Assembly (NCBI GenBank): GCA_902801795.1
Contig: CADCJQ010000023.1
Location: 1 to 47,076, forward strand
Direction: 5' to 3'
Source: an uncultured Erysipelotrichaceae bacterium
Lineage (GTDB): Bacteria; Bacillota_I; Bacilli_A; RF39; UBA660
DNA: 47,076 nucleotides
Part shown: one piece after another, positions 10,046 to 18,515 of the stretch
Layout of the letters: each line of letters starts with the position of its first letter
Position numbering within the stretch: the first letter of the stretch is position 1
Position numbers and translations under genes: made by a program
The notes under the pieces: model-generated
What the model saw: the letters and a program-made list of their open reading frames with translations, nothing else
What the model was told of the DNA's origin: nothing
Database searches by the model: none

Positions 10046-10078
10046 AAATTTCCATTATAATGGTGGAAATTTTTTTTC
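10046..10078 (+). terminator. Intrinsic terminator after the gapA unit
   Basis: AAATTTCC (10046-10053) pairs with GGAAATTT (10065-10072) and is followed by a run of T. prfB begins 40 bases later with its own TATAAT-like -10. Confidence 0.85.
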
Positions 10079-10117
10079 TTTTAAGATATAATTTTATTAT
10101 TGAGAAAAGGTGATATA

Positions 10118-11213
10118 ATGGATATTAATGAAATTAAAAGAGAATTAACAGGATACAAAGATAGAATTAACGATTTATGGAGGTCACTTTGACGTTGATA
10201 AGAAGAAAGTTCAAATAAAGGAATTAGAAAAAGTTACTTTTGATGTTGATTTTTGGAATGATAAAGAAAAAGCTAATAATATTATTAATGAATTAAATAC
10301 TTTAAAAGATGTTGTTGAAAGAATTGAAAGCGTTTTAGAAAATATTAATAATAATTTAGAAATTATTGAACTATTATTAGTAGAAAATGATGAAGAATTA
10401 TTACATAATATTGAAGATGAAACAAAAAAAATATGTAAAGAGATGGATAATTTAGAAATTTATTTATTATTAGATGGTCCTTATGATAAAAATAATTGTT
10501 TATTAGAAATACATGCTGGAGCAGGTGGAACAGAAGCCTGTGATTGGGCAGATATGCTATTTAGGATGTATTTAAGATATTTAGAAAGAAATAATTTTAA
10601 ATATGAAGTTATGTCCTATTTAGATGGCGATGAAGTAGGACTTAAAAGTGCATCTATAAGTGTTTCTGGTAATTTTGCTTATGGTTATTTAAAAGGAGAA
10701 AAAGGTGTTCATCGATTAGTTAGATTAAGTCCTTTTGATGCTAGTCATAAACGCCATACCTCATTTGCAAGTGTTGATGTAACCCCAGAGTTTAATAATG
10801 ATGTCGATATAAAGATTGATGAAAAAGATTTAAAAATTGATGTTTATCGAAGTAGTGGTGCTGGTGGACAACATATTAATAGAACTGAATCCGCGGTTCG
10901 AATAACGCATTTACCTACTAAAATAGTTGTTACATGTCAAAATCAAAGAAGTCAAATACAAAATAAAGAAACATGCATGAATGTTTTAAAAGGAAAATTA
11001 AAATTATTAGAAATAGAAAAACAACAGAAAGAAATGAATAATATAAAAGGTGAAAATACCAATATTGAATTTGGTAGTCAAATAAGAAGTTATGTTATGC
11101 ATCCATATTCGTTAGTTAAAGATCATCGTACTAACTATGAAACAAGTAATGTTAATAAAGTTATGGATGGAGAAATAGATGAATTTATAGAAGAATATTT
11201 AAAGAATAGATAG
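10118..11213 (+). CDS. prfB: Peptide chain release factor 2, expressed by +1 frameshift
   Basis: Terminates translation at UGA and UAA. The gene is in two frames. A first ORF of 24 codons from ATG 10118 (after AAAAGGTG) ends at TGA 10190-10192; the main frame continues from GAC 10191 to TAG 11211-11213, giving 364 residues. The main frame is open across the junction, and residues after the shift (DVDKKKVQIKELEKV) are typical RF2. The RF2-specific SPF tripeptide is at about residues 204-206 and the catalytic GGQ at 249-251 (SSGAGGQHINRTES). A start at the internal ATG 10443 would remove domain 1 and is rejected. A YitT-family gene follows after 10 bases. Confidence 0.96.
10178..10193 (+). promoter_or_regulatory. 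prfB programmed +1 frameshift site
   Basis: GGAGG (10179-10183), three bases, then CTT TGA C (10187-10193). This is the canonical RF2 autoregulation signal: an internal Shine-Dalgarno three bases before a CUU slip codon, and an in-frame UGA. When RF2 is scarce the ribosome slips by +1 and makes RF2. It works only if UGA is read as stop. Confidence 0.95.
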
Positions 11214-11223
11214 GTGAATTGTT

Positions 11224-12048
11224 ATGAAATTAAAAAAAATATTAATGGTTGTTTTAGGATGTTTAATATGTGCATTATCATTTAATATCTTTTTATCACC
11301 ATATCATATTATGCCTGGTGGTGTTAGTGGTATTGCTATTATCTTAAAAGAAATATTTGATGTTGAAGAGTCAATAATAGTTTTAATATCTTCTACAATA
11401 TTACTTGGTATTAGTTTGATATTCTTAGGAAAGAAAGCAACAATTAATTCAGTTATTGGTTCTATAATATTTCCTATATTGATATATTTAACTAAATTGT
11501 TTTTGCAATACTTTGATTTAAATATATATAATAGATTATTAGCATCCCTTATTGGTGGTGTAACATTTGGTATTGGTATAGGTATTGTTTATAAACAAGG
11601 TTTTACAACAGGTGGAACGGAGATTATTGCCAAAATTATTAATAAATATTTTCATGTTTCTTTAGGTATTTCAACTTTTATTATTGATGGAATTGTTACT
11701 TTTGTGGGATTAATGGTTTTTGATTTTGAAACAGTTATTTATTCTTTGATAACTATTTATTTAATGAGTATTTTAATAGATAAAGTTATGTTAGGATTAT
11801 TTGGTAATAAATCATTTTATATAATAACAACACATCCTAAAGAAATAAAAAAATTTGTTACGGAAGAATTAGGTCATGGTGCAACAATTATCAAAGGAAG
11901 TGGAGCCTATTCTAATGAAGAAAGATATGTTATTTTAGTTGTTATTCCTACAAATGATTATTACAAGTTAAAAGATGGATTAAAAAGAATTGATGATGAG
12001 GCATTCTTTGTTGTTTCTAATTCATATGAAGTTGGTGGTGGTAAATGA
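11224..12048 (+). CDS. YitT/DUF161 family membrane protein, copy 1
   Basis: 274 residues with five or six hydrophobic segments over residues 1-195 (MPGGVSGIAIILK and FTTGGTEIIAKI are the typical Gly-rich loops of the family) and a C-terminal soluble DUF2179-type domain (about 205-270, FYIITTHPKEIKKFV to FFVVSNSYEVGGG). Transport has been suggested for the family but no substrate is established. It is followed by a second YitT gene overlapping by four bases, so the two may form a heteromer. Confidence 0.88.
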   Translation: MKLKKILMVVLGCLICALSFNIFLSPYHIMPGGVSGIAIILKEIFDVEESIIVLISSTILLGISLIFLGKKATINSVIGSIIFPILIYLTKLFLQYFDLNIYNRLLASLIGGVTFGIGIGIVYKQGFTTGGTEIIAKIINKYFHVSLGISTFIIDGIVTFVGLMVFDFETVIYSLITIYLMSILIDKVMLGLFGNKSFYIITTHPKEIKKFVTEELGHGATIIKGSGAYSNEERYVILVVIPTNDYYKLKDGLKRIDDEAFFVVSNSYEVGGGK

Positions 12049-12860
12049 TATTATTAAAGAAACACTTACCAAGATATCTTTTATTAACGCTTGCTAATTT
12101 AATTGCGGCAATTAATTTTAATTTGTTAGCAAAACCAATTAATTTAGTATCTGGAGGAAGTCCAGGTCTTGCTTTAGTTGTTAGTAAGATTGTTGATATT
12201 TCTACAAGTGATGTTGTGACAATTATTTATGTAATTACTTTTATTTTAAGTATGATTTTTTTAGGAAAAGATGTTTTAATAGGTATTATATATGCTAGTA
12301 TAATATATCCATTCTTTGTTTATATGACTGAGAATATTACTAATGTAATTATTTTTAATTATAATGATATTTTTTTAATAACAATTATTGCTGGAGTACT
12401 ATCAGGTATTACAAATGGTATTATTTATAAAAATGGTTTTGCATCTAGTGGAATGGCAGTTGTTGCGCCTATATTGCATAAACATTTTAAAATATCTATT
12501 AGTGTTGCTAATTTCATTGTTAATTTAATAATTATTTCTTTAGGAGGTTTCTTTTTTGGATTTAATATTGTATTACTAGCAGTATGCTATATTTATATTA
12601 GTAGTTTTGTATGTAATAGTATTATTCTTGGTATTTCAAAAAATAAAGTATTAATAATACGTAGTAAAAAATATGAAGATGTTATTAAATTATTAATTGA
12701 TAAATATCATTTACCAACATTTGTTCTTAATGAAAGTAATGAATCTTTAGTTATGGTAGTTTTAAAAAATTATTATTATAATAATTTAAAAAATGATTTA
12801 CTAAATATTGATAATAAAGTCTTTTTTACAACTAATGATTGTTATGAAGTGAAAAATTAA
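12045..12860 (+). CDS. YitT/DUF161 family membrane protein, copy 2
   Basis: 271 residues. Start by ATGA overlap with copy 1. Same layout: hydrophobic segments through about residue 195 with the loops LVSGGSPGLALVVSK and FASSGMAVVAPIL, then a C-terminal DUF2179-like domain (about 203-270) that is more divergent. The GG pair conserved in FTTGGTE of copy 1 is SSG here, so the copies are clearly diverged paralogs rather than a recent duplication. It ends 6 bases before the next promoter. Confidence 0.85.
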   Translation: MILLKKHLPRYLLLTLANLIAAINFNLLAKPINLVSGGSPGLALVVSKIVDISTSDVVTIIYVITFILSMIFLGKDVLIGIIYASIIYPFFVYMTENITNVIIFNYNDIFLITIIAGVLSGITNGIIYKNGFASSGMAVVAPILHKHFKISISVANFIVNLIIISLGGFFFGFNIVLLAVCYIYISSFVCNSIILGISKNKVLIIRSKKYEDVIKLLIDKYHLPTFVLNESNESLVMVVLKNYYYNNLKNDLLNIDNKVFFTTNDCYEVKN

Positions 12861-12866
12861 TAGATT

Positions 12867-12895
12867 TTTACAATTTTTTATTATTTTGATACAAT
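12867..12895 (+). promoter_or_regulatory. SigA-type promoter
   Basis: TTTACA (12867-12872), a 17-base spacer and TACAAT (12890-12895). The downstream ATG at 12921 has AAAGGAG, so this drives the 148-residue protein gene. Confidence 0.7.
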
Positions 12896-12920
12896 AAGTT
12901 TATAAAGGAGTGATTAGATT

Positions 12921-13367
12921 ATGGAAAAAGTAAATTTAGAAGGAATATTGTATAATGAAGATGGTTCTTTTAAACCGTTAACAGGAAAACATGGAAATAT
13001 TAGTGGCGAACTTGCTCATGCAAGAAATGTTTATATGGAAGCAACAAGAGAATACTTTGAACTTTTGCTTGCTGATAAAGAAATTAGAGAGTATTTTGTA
13101 ACACTTACAAATGAACATGGGGAATCATTAATAACAGCAGCTAATGTAATACGTGATAGACTTGAAAATGGTATGTTAGAATCAAAAGAAGAACTTGAAG
13201 AAATGAAAAAAATGTCTCCAGAGGAAAGAGATGAATTTCATATGCGTAAGTTAGAAAAAGCAATGGGTCTTATGGAACTATTATATGCGGCTGCTAAAGA
13301 TAAAGTAAAAATGATAGAATTAGTTAAAAATGTAGAATCAAAAGAATCTTTAGAAAGGACAAGATAA
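12921..13367 (+). CDS. Unknown soluble protein, helical
   Basis: 148 residues after a good ribosome site (AAAGGAGTG). The sequence is rich in Glu, Lys and Met, with no membrane segment and no signal. Residues about 25-145 look mostly helical (for example ELAHARNVYMEATREYFEL and FHMRKLEKAMGLMELLYAAA). I recognise no family. Codon use and base composition match the neighbours. It has its own promoter, and a weakly initiated gene follows 26 bases later. Confidence 0.75.
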   Translation: MEKVNLEGILYNEDGSFKPLTGKHGNISGELAHARNVYMEATREYFELLLADKEIREYFVTLTNEHGESLITAANVIRDRLENGMLESKEELEEMKKMSPEERDEFHMRKLEKAMGLMELLYAAAKDKVKMIELVKNVESKESLERTR

Positions 13368-13393
13368 TTATTGTTAATTAAGAATCTGAGTTT

Positions 13394-14143
13394 ATGAATT
13401 ATCCTAAAATTGTTTTTAAACCAATTAGTTTAGAAGATAATATTGAATTAGTAAAATGGGCTTATTACGAAAATAATGGTTCCATTAGTATTCATGATTA
13501 TTTATTAAATTATTTTCCTAAATTAAAGATGATAAATGCTAGTTATAGTAAAGAAAAAATAAATTTGTTTATTGAAGAAACTGTTAAAGAAGATTATTAT
13601 CTTTACTATGAAAGAATTATTAGCGAAACAGAACGCTATAATAATATATGGAAAAAATATAATGATAGTTATTTAAAGGCTTTATCAAAATATTTAAATA
13701 TTTCTTTTTCAGATAATATAGAAATAATATATGCATATGTTGGGTTAACACCAACTTATCCCAGGGATTTAGATACTAGTTCATTTACCATTGGAACAGG
13801 TTTAAATGAAAACGATATTGTTCGGATTACGGCACATGAGTTATGTCATTTTTTGTGGTTTATTAAGTGGAAAGAGTTATATCCTAATACGACACGTGAA
13901 GAATTTGATTCACCATATCTTCCATGGAAATATAGTGAAATGGTAGTTGATCCAATATTAAATAGTAAAGAAATATATGAAATATTAAAAGTTCATGAAA
14001 AAGCCTATGATAGTTTCTACGAGATAAAAGATATTAATGGAGTAAGTATGATGAATAGTTTAATCGACATATATAATAGTAATGAACCAATAGAAAAGAA
14101 AATAAAATTAGGTTATGAATATATATTAACTGTATTAAAATAA
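13394..14143 (+). CDS. Putative zinc metalloprotease-like protein with HEXXH motif
   Basis: 249 residues, no signal peptide or membrane span. An HEXXH motif is present (ITAHELCHFLWF, near residue 152) with a downstream conserved-looking Glu (YSEMVVDPIL, near residue 186), the spacing expected of gluzincin-type metallopeptidases. Members of such families are often cytosolic peptidases of unknown target. I cannot assign a named family, so catalysis is inference from the motif. The ribosome site is weak (only a GAG-like element), so expression may be low or coupled to the preceding gene. Confidence 0.65.
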   Translation: MNYPKIVFKPISLEDNIELVKWAYYENNGSISIHDYLLNYFPKLKMINASYSKEKINLFIEETVKEDYYLYYERIISETERYNNIWKKYNDSYLKALSKYLNISFSDNIEIIYAYVGLTPTYPRDLDTSSFTIGTGLNENDIVRITAHELCHFLWFIKWKELYPNTTREEFDSPYLPWKYSEMVVDPILNSKEIYEILKVHEKAYDSFYEIKDINGVSMMNSLIDIYNSNEPIEKKIKLGYEYILTVLK

Positions 14144-14171
14144 AAATGTATGGCACAACAATATTTTTCAA

Positions 14172-14436
14172 ATGGAAATTCAAGATATAATGGAAGAGGT
14201 ATCAATGACGATGAATAAAGATGAAGAAATGAAAATAAGATATTATGATTTACAAAAAGAGAGAAAAAGAATCAGAAAAAGAAGAATCAAGAATAGAAGG
14301 ATACCAAGCAGGTGTTTTGCATAAAGAAAAAGAAATGATTATAAATATGTATAATAAAGGATTGTCCATTGATATTATATCTTCATGTGCTAACTTAACC
14401 ATTGATGAGGTTAAAAAAATAATTAATACAAATTAA
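14172..14436 (+). pseudogene. Remnant of an Rpn/PD-(D/E)XK transposase-type nuclease C-terminus, frameshifted
   Basis: Two short overlapping frames make sense only together. One (from ATG 14172 or 14190) reads EEMKIRYYDLQKE. The other (open to 14436) continues REKESEKEESRIEGYQAG and ends NKGLSIDIISSCANLTIDEV. The order of a helical RYYDLQKE segment, an E/K-rich linker, then a GLSIDIISxxxxLTxDEVKK helix pair matches the C-terminus of Rpn-type nuclease proteins. The switch falls in the A-rich run near 14253-14275. The catalytic N-terminal domain is absent. A real 63-residue protein from ATG 14245 is possible but lacks a ribosome site. Confidence 0.5.
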
Positions 14437-14452
14437 TATTGATTGAAAAAAT

Positions 14453-14493
14453 AAAAAAGGTTTGATAGATTATTTACTATTCCTTTTTTTTTT
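14453..14493 (+). terminator. Probable terminator upstream of cdaA
   Basis: AAAAAAGG (14453-14460) pairs with CCTTTTTT (14482-14489), with an inner ATAG/CTAT pairing and a long T run. The cdaA -10 (TATAAT, 14496-14501) follows at once. Confidence 0.55.
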
Positions 14494-14521
14494 GATATAA
14501 TCTAAGAATAAAGGAGTTAAA

Positions 14522-15340
14522 ATGATTGTTGATAATATTATAGATATAATAAGAAGTATTGTTGATGTTTTATTAGTATGGTTTATGTTTTATTTCATAT
14601 TAAAAAATATCAGGAATAATGTAAAAATGAGTTTATTATTTAAGGGTGTTTTAGTTGTTATTTTATTAAAATTATTTAGTTCATTAGTAGGACTTAAAAC
14701 AGTTGGTTTAATATTGGATTATATTATTATGTATGGACCACTTGCCATTATTATTATTTTTCAACCAGAGATACGTGGTGTATTAGAACAACTTGGAAGA
14801 AGTCAATTACTTGGACGTCATAAGATTTTAACTGTTGATGAAAGGGAAAAACTTGTTTATGAAGTAATTAATGCTGTTGATTATCTTCGTAAATCTAAAA
14901 TAGGAGCTTTAATTGTAATTGAAAGAGATGTTAGTTTATTAGAATATATTAATCGAGCTAAACCATTATATGCAGATTTATCAAGTGAACTATTGATATC
15001 TATTTTCTTTCCTAATAATCCTCTTCATGATGGAGCGGCTATTATTCAAGGAAATAGAATTAGTTGCGCAGGAGCGGTATTCCCAACAAGTAACAGCATT
15101 AGTTTAAATAAAAGACTTGGTACCCGTCATCGTGCAGCCTTAGGTATTGCAGAAGAATCTGATGCCATAGGAATTGTTGTTAGTGAAGAAACTGGTCGTG
15201 TTTCTATTGCTGTTAAAGGAGAATTATTCTATAACTTAAGTTTAGATGATGCTAGGATGATGTTAATAGAAGAATTACGACCTAAACAAGAAGTTGAAAT
15301 AGAAACAGAAGAGGAAGATGATTATGAAGAAATTAATTAA
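14522..15340 (+). CDS. cdaA: Diadenylate cyclase CdaA
   Basis: Makes the second messenger cyclic di-AMP from two ATP at the membrane; c-di-AMP controls potassium and osmolyte balance and wall homeostasis. 272 residues: three N-terminal membrane helices (about 10-30, 38-58, 62-80), then a DAC domain. The catalytic DGA is at residues 170-172 (LHDGAAI) and RHR at 202-204 (GTRHRAALG). The C-terminus is acidic. TATAAT lies at 14496-14501 and AAAGGAG before the ATG. It overlaps cdaR, as in Bacillus, but glmM, the usual third gene, does not follow. Confidence 0.96.
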   Translation: MIVDNIIDIIRSIVDVLLVWFMFYFILKNIRNNVKMSLLFKGVLVVILLKLFSSLVGLKTVGLILDYIIMYGPLAIIIIFQPEIRGVLEQLGRSQLLGRHKILTVDEREKLVYEVINAVDYLRKSKIGALIVIERDVSLLEYINRAKPLYADLSSELLISIFFPNNPLHDGAAIIQGNRISCAGAVFPTSNSISLNKRLGTRHRAALGIAEESDAIGIVVSEETGRVSIAVKGELFYNLSLDDARMMLIEELRPKQEVEIETEEEDDYEEIN

Positions 15341-16688
15341 AAAGATATGTCGTTTTATTGGTAAAATAATTCTCTTCTTTGATAAAATATTAATTACACC
15401 AATAATGAAATTAATACTTAAAATTACTGATTTCTTTAAAAATACAGGAAGTGATTTTGAAAAATTTGTTACATCAAAGAAATCTTTACTTGTAATATCA
15501 TTATTAATTGCTTTTTTAGCTTTCTTTAAATTAGATAAAGACTCTAATATTATGATGAATAATTATGCTGAAAGACTTAATAATCAAGCCGTAACTGCAA
15601 TATATAATGAAGAAGCTTATGTTGTTGAAGGTCTTCCTAAAACAGCAGATGTTGTTTTAATTGGTAATAAATCAAATATATTTTTAGCTAAACAATATCC
15701 TACAAAAGGAATTAGTGTTGATTTACGTGAATTATCTACTGGAACACATCGTGTACAACTTAAATATAGTCAATCATTTGGATTTGTTGATTATACAATA
15801 GATCCATCATATGTAACAGTTGTTATTTATGATAAAGTTAGTGCATCACGTGAGGTAGGTTATGAACTTCTTCACAGGGAGAGTTTAGATAGTAAATTAG
15901 ATATTACAGATGTATCACTTAGTAAAACAGAAATTACTATTAAGGGTAATGAAGATACATTAAAAAAAGTTGGTTACGTAAAAGCCTTAATTGATTTAAA
16001 TAATTTAGTAAATCCAAAAGCAGGAAAAGTTAGTTTAAAAAATTGTAGTTTAATTGCCTACGATGATAGTGGTAAAGTTGTTGATGTTGAAATACTTCCA
16101 ACAACTATAGATGCTGAGTTAACTCTTTCATCATCAAGTAAAACTGTACCAATTAAGGTTATGCCAGAAGAAGGAGATAAACTTGCTTTAGGATATGCCA
16201 TATCATCACTTACTCCAAGTTCTAATTCTATTGAAATATTTGGAAGTGAAGAAAATCTTGCTAAAATAGATTTTGTTCCTGTATATGTTGATGTTGATGG
16301 TGTAAGTGAAAATAAAACATATACTGTTAATGTTCAAAAACCAAACGGTGTTCGTGATATTAGTATTAAAACAATAACCGTTAATTTAACAGTTACAAAA
16401 GAAAGTCAAATTGAAATACCTGAAGTTGGTATTATCCATCAGAACTTAGATCAATCACTTCAAGTTATGCCAACAAGTAAGGAAGATGCCGTTACTGCTG
16501 TATTAGTTAAAGGTAGTGAAGAATCCTTAAAGACTCTTGATAGTAGCAAAGTTGTAGCAGTAATCGATTTATCTAAGTATACAAGTCCTGGTGAATATGA
16601 AGTAGATGTTAAAGTAACAGGAGAAGATGCTAAATTAGTTTACGAACCTAAAACAAAGAAAGTTAAGGTTGTTATTAGTAAAAAATAA
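15318..16688 (+). CDS. cdaR: CdaA regulatory protein CdaR (YbbR domains)
   Basis: Extracytoplasmic regulator of CdaA. 456 residues: a basic, hydrophobic N-terminus, a membrane anchor near residues 54-72 (SLLVISLLIAFLAFFKL), then repeated YbbR domains of about 80-90 residues (openings near 98, 180, 265 and 370 with V-x-V-x-x-x-G patterns). Two in-frame ATGs are close (15318 and 15324); the second (MKKLIKK) has better spacing to GAGGAAG and may be the real start. It overlaps cdaA by about 20 bases. A terminator overlaps its stop. Confidence 0.92.
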   Translation: MIMKKLIKKICRFIGKIILFFDKILITPIMKLILKITDFFKNTGSDFEKFVTSKKSLLVISLLIAFLAFFKLDKDSNIMMNNYAERLNNQAVTAIYNEEAYVVEGLPKTADVVLIGNKSNIFLAKQYPTKGISVDLRELSTGTHRVQLKYSQSFGFVDYTIDPSYVTVVIYDKVSASREVGYELLHRESLDSKLDITDVSLSKTEITIKGNEDTLKKVGYVKALIDLNNLVNPKAGKVSLKNCSLIAYDDSGKVVDVEILPTTIDAELTLSSSSKTVPIKVMPEEGDKLALGYAISSLTPSSNSIEIFGSEENLAKIDFVPVYVDVDGVSENKTYTVNVQKPNGVRDISIKTITVNLTVTKESQIEIPEVGIIHQNLDQSLQVMPTSKEDAVTAVLVKGSEESLKTLDSSKVVAVIDLSKYTSPGEYEVDVKVTGEDAKLVYEPKTKKVKVVISKK

Positions 16689-16713
16689 TGGGTTTTATAA
16701 CTCATTGTTTTTT
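16687..16713 (+). terminator. Intrinsic terminator of cdaA-cdaR
   Basis: AATGGGTT (16687-16694), loop TTAT, AACTCATT (16699-16706), then GTTTTTT. The left arm overlaps the cdaR stop. Confidence 0.85.
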
Positions 16714-16726
16714 CATTAATTAATTC

Positions 16727-16755
16727 TTTACAATTATTCTAATTTATAGTATGAT
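16727..16755 (+). promoter_or_regulatory. Promoter upstream of the G9 mini-ORF
   Basis: TTTACA (16727-16732), exactly 17 bases, TATGAT (16750-16755). It is followed by AGGAGGT and a 13-codon ORF. A second possible -10 (TATAAT, 16840-16845) and a TTGATA (about 16850) lie closer to the surface-protein gene. Confidence 0.65.
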
Positions 16756-16781
16756 TAATTTATAAAAAGTAGGAGGTAGTA

Positions 16782-16823
16782 ATGTTAACTAATACTAATA
16801 TTGGGGGGGGGTCATTTTTATAA
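16782..16823 (+). CDS. Mini-ORF (13 codons) containing a G9 tract
   Basis: ATG after an excellent ribosome site (AGGAGGTAGTA), then MLTNTNIGGGSFL and stop. The three glycines are a run of nine G (16803-16811), extraordinary in so AT-rich a region. A change of one G alters only the last codons and the stop, and none of the three frames reads into the surface-protein gene at 16907. Bases just after the tract can pair back (GGG with CCC near 16833-16835). It could be a leader peptide, a regulatory homopolymer, or a chance short ORF. Confidence 0.4.
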   Translation: MLTNTNIGGGSFL

Positions 16824-16906
16824 AAAAATAATCCCTTTCTATAATGATAGTTGATAATATATCTTTATATAAGATAATAAATAATTAAGTAAAGGAGAGA
16901 GTAAAA

Positions 16907-18439
16907 ATGATAAAAAATAAAAAACAAATGTTATTAGTAATAACAATATTTACGTTATTATTAACTATAGGTAGTGTAACATATGCATTCTTTAATTACA
17001 CAAGAACAGGAGCAGCAAATACATTAAAAGTTGGAAGAATTGCATTTAATAGTACACAAACTAATATAGAATTAGAAAATGTATTTCCTACATCAAGTAC
17101 AAACTTAAATAGTAGCAATTCAGATAATGCTACAATTACAATTATTGGAGATATAACATATACAGGAGGTATTGAATATAAAGTAACATTAGAAGATGTT
17201 AATAACACAATTAATGGTAAAGAAGTTCCAATAAGCATAAGAGCAACTGCTAATAACTTAGGAACAGCAGATAGTAATTATTATACAAATAGAGAAAACA
17301 AAACAAAAATATATAAATTAAATTCTGAAGGTGAAGCCTATAATGGCAAATATATAGCAGTAGGATATATTCCAGAAGGATCTACTGGAGTAAATGGGAG
17401 TATTAATATAACAGCTTTTATTGATACAAATAAAGTAGCAATAAGTGATACATATAATGGAAATGAAACAGATTTAATGGGTACAACAAATGATTGGGTA
17501 ATGGGAAGAGAAGTGTTTACGACAACCGAATGGAATAATTTTGCAAGTACACCACTATCATTTAAAGTAAGAGTAGAAGCAAATGAAGGAATCTGGGTAG
17601 AGCAAGAAAAATTCTTGACTATGAAGAATATATTTAGTGATAGTAATTGGAGTGCTATAAGATCGAATATAACAAGTATCGAATTTCATAAAGATGGAGT
17701 AGCACCAGCAAATCCTATAACAAGTTTCGATGTAACAGATGCTACAAGTGATGTTAGTAAAGGAAATATAACATTATACACAGTAGATGATGGATTAGGA
17801 ACAAATACTTATAAAGCTATAATAGTAGCAAATGACACAATTTATACACCTGAAAATTGTCAATATATGTTTGGTATGATGACTAAATTATCATCTTTTA
17901 ATTCCGAAAATTTAAAAGTAGACAATTCCACAAACTTTAAAGGATTATTTGGAAATTGTAGCAATTTAGAGAATATTAATTCATTAACAGTTTGGAATAC
18001 TTATAAAGTAACTGACATGACTATGCTGTTTTATGGGTGTGCAAGCTTAAAAAGTATATCAAGTTTAAAAAATTGGAATGTTGAAAATGTGGAAAGAATG
18101 GCTAATATGTTTAATTCGTGTAGTAAAATTACTAATATAAGTTGGATATCGAATTGGAAAACAAATAACGTAAATAATATGGTTCAAATGTTTTTTAGGT
18201 GCATAGGTTTAAATAATTTAACTGGCATAGAAAGTTGGGATATACAAAGTGTAACAAATTTTAATCTAATGTTTGGCGAATGTTCAAATTTGTCTGATGC
18301 TTCTGGTATAAATGATTGGAATATTAATGAAAATGCTACTTTTTCTCAAATGTTTAAAGATAGTCCTTCTCATCCAGAATTCTCTAAATTTCCTAACGGA
18401 ACATGGGATGAAAATGGAACATATACCCCTAATGCATAG
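16907..18439 (+). CDS. Surface protein with TasA-like signal region and BspA-type repeats
   Basis: 510 residues. The N-terminus (IGSVTYAFFNYTRTGAANT, then KVGRIAF) matches the SipW-dependent TasA/camelysin type signal and first strand. The middle (about 60-230) is Thr/Asn-rich and beta-like. From about residue 270 the DUF285/BspA leucine-rich-type repeats begin: units of about 25 residues with MFxxCSxLxxIxxLxxWN, seen near 323, 347, 375, 402, 427 and 450. Such repeats mediate adhesion or interactions at the cell surface. There is no LPXTG or C-terminal anchor, so it is secreted or held otherwise. Ribosome site AAAGGAGAGAG. No SipW-type peptidase is encoded in the window. Confidence 0.85.
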   Translation: MIKNKKQMLLVITIFTLLLTIGSVTYAFFNYTRTGAANTLKVGRIAFNSTQTNIELENVFPTSSTNLNSSNSDNATITIIGDITYTGGIEYKVTLEDVNNTINGKEVPISIRATANNLGTADSNYYTNRENKTKIYKLNSEGEAYNGKYIAVGYIPEGSTGVNGSINITAFIDTNKVAISDTYNGNETDLMGTTNDWVMGREVFTTTEWNNFASTPLSFKVRVEANEGIWVEQEKFLTMKNIFSDSNWSAIRSNITSIEFHKDGVAPANPITSFDVTDATSDVSKGNITLYTVDDGLGTNTYKAIIVANDTIYTPENCQYMFGMMTKLSSFNSENLKVDNSTNFKGLFGNCSNLENINSLTVWNTYKVTDMTMLFYGCASLKSISSLKNWNVENVERMANMFNSCSKITNISWISNWKTNNVNNMVQMFFRCIGLNNLTGIESWDIQSVTNFNLMFGECSNLSDASGINDWNINENATFSQMFKDSPSHPEFSKFPNGTWDENGTYTPNA

Positions 18440-18450
18440 AATATAATTAA

Positions 18451-18488
18451 AAAAACAAGGATATAGAATTTGTCCTTGCTTTTTTTCT
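18451..18488 (+). terminator. Intrinsic terminator of the surface-protein gene
   Basis: CAAGGA (18456-18461) pairs with TCCTTG (18473-18478), with A-rich left flank and T7 at right. It may also work for the opposite strand. Confidence 0.75.
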
Positions 18489-18515
18489 TGCATAAATAAA
18501 GGTTATATCATTAAA

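Noticed and set aside
10118-11213. Apparent frameshift pseudogene in prfB
   Set aside because: The junction has the exact RF2 programmed frameshift signal, and the rest of the gene is intact.
16996-17238. Minus-strand ORFs inside large genes (here and within clpB, cdaR, prfA, the M23 genes)
   Set aside because: Shadows of the real plus-strand genes; no ribosome sites and no family resemblance.
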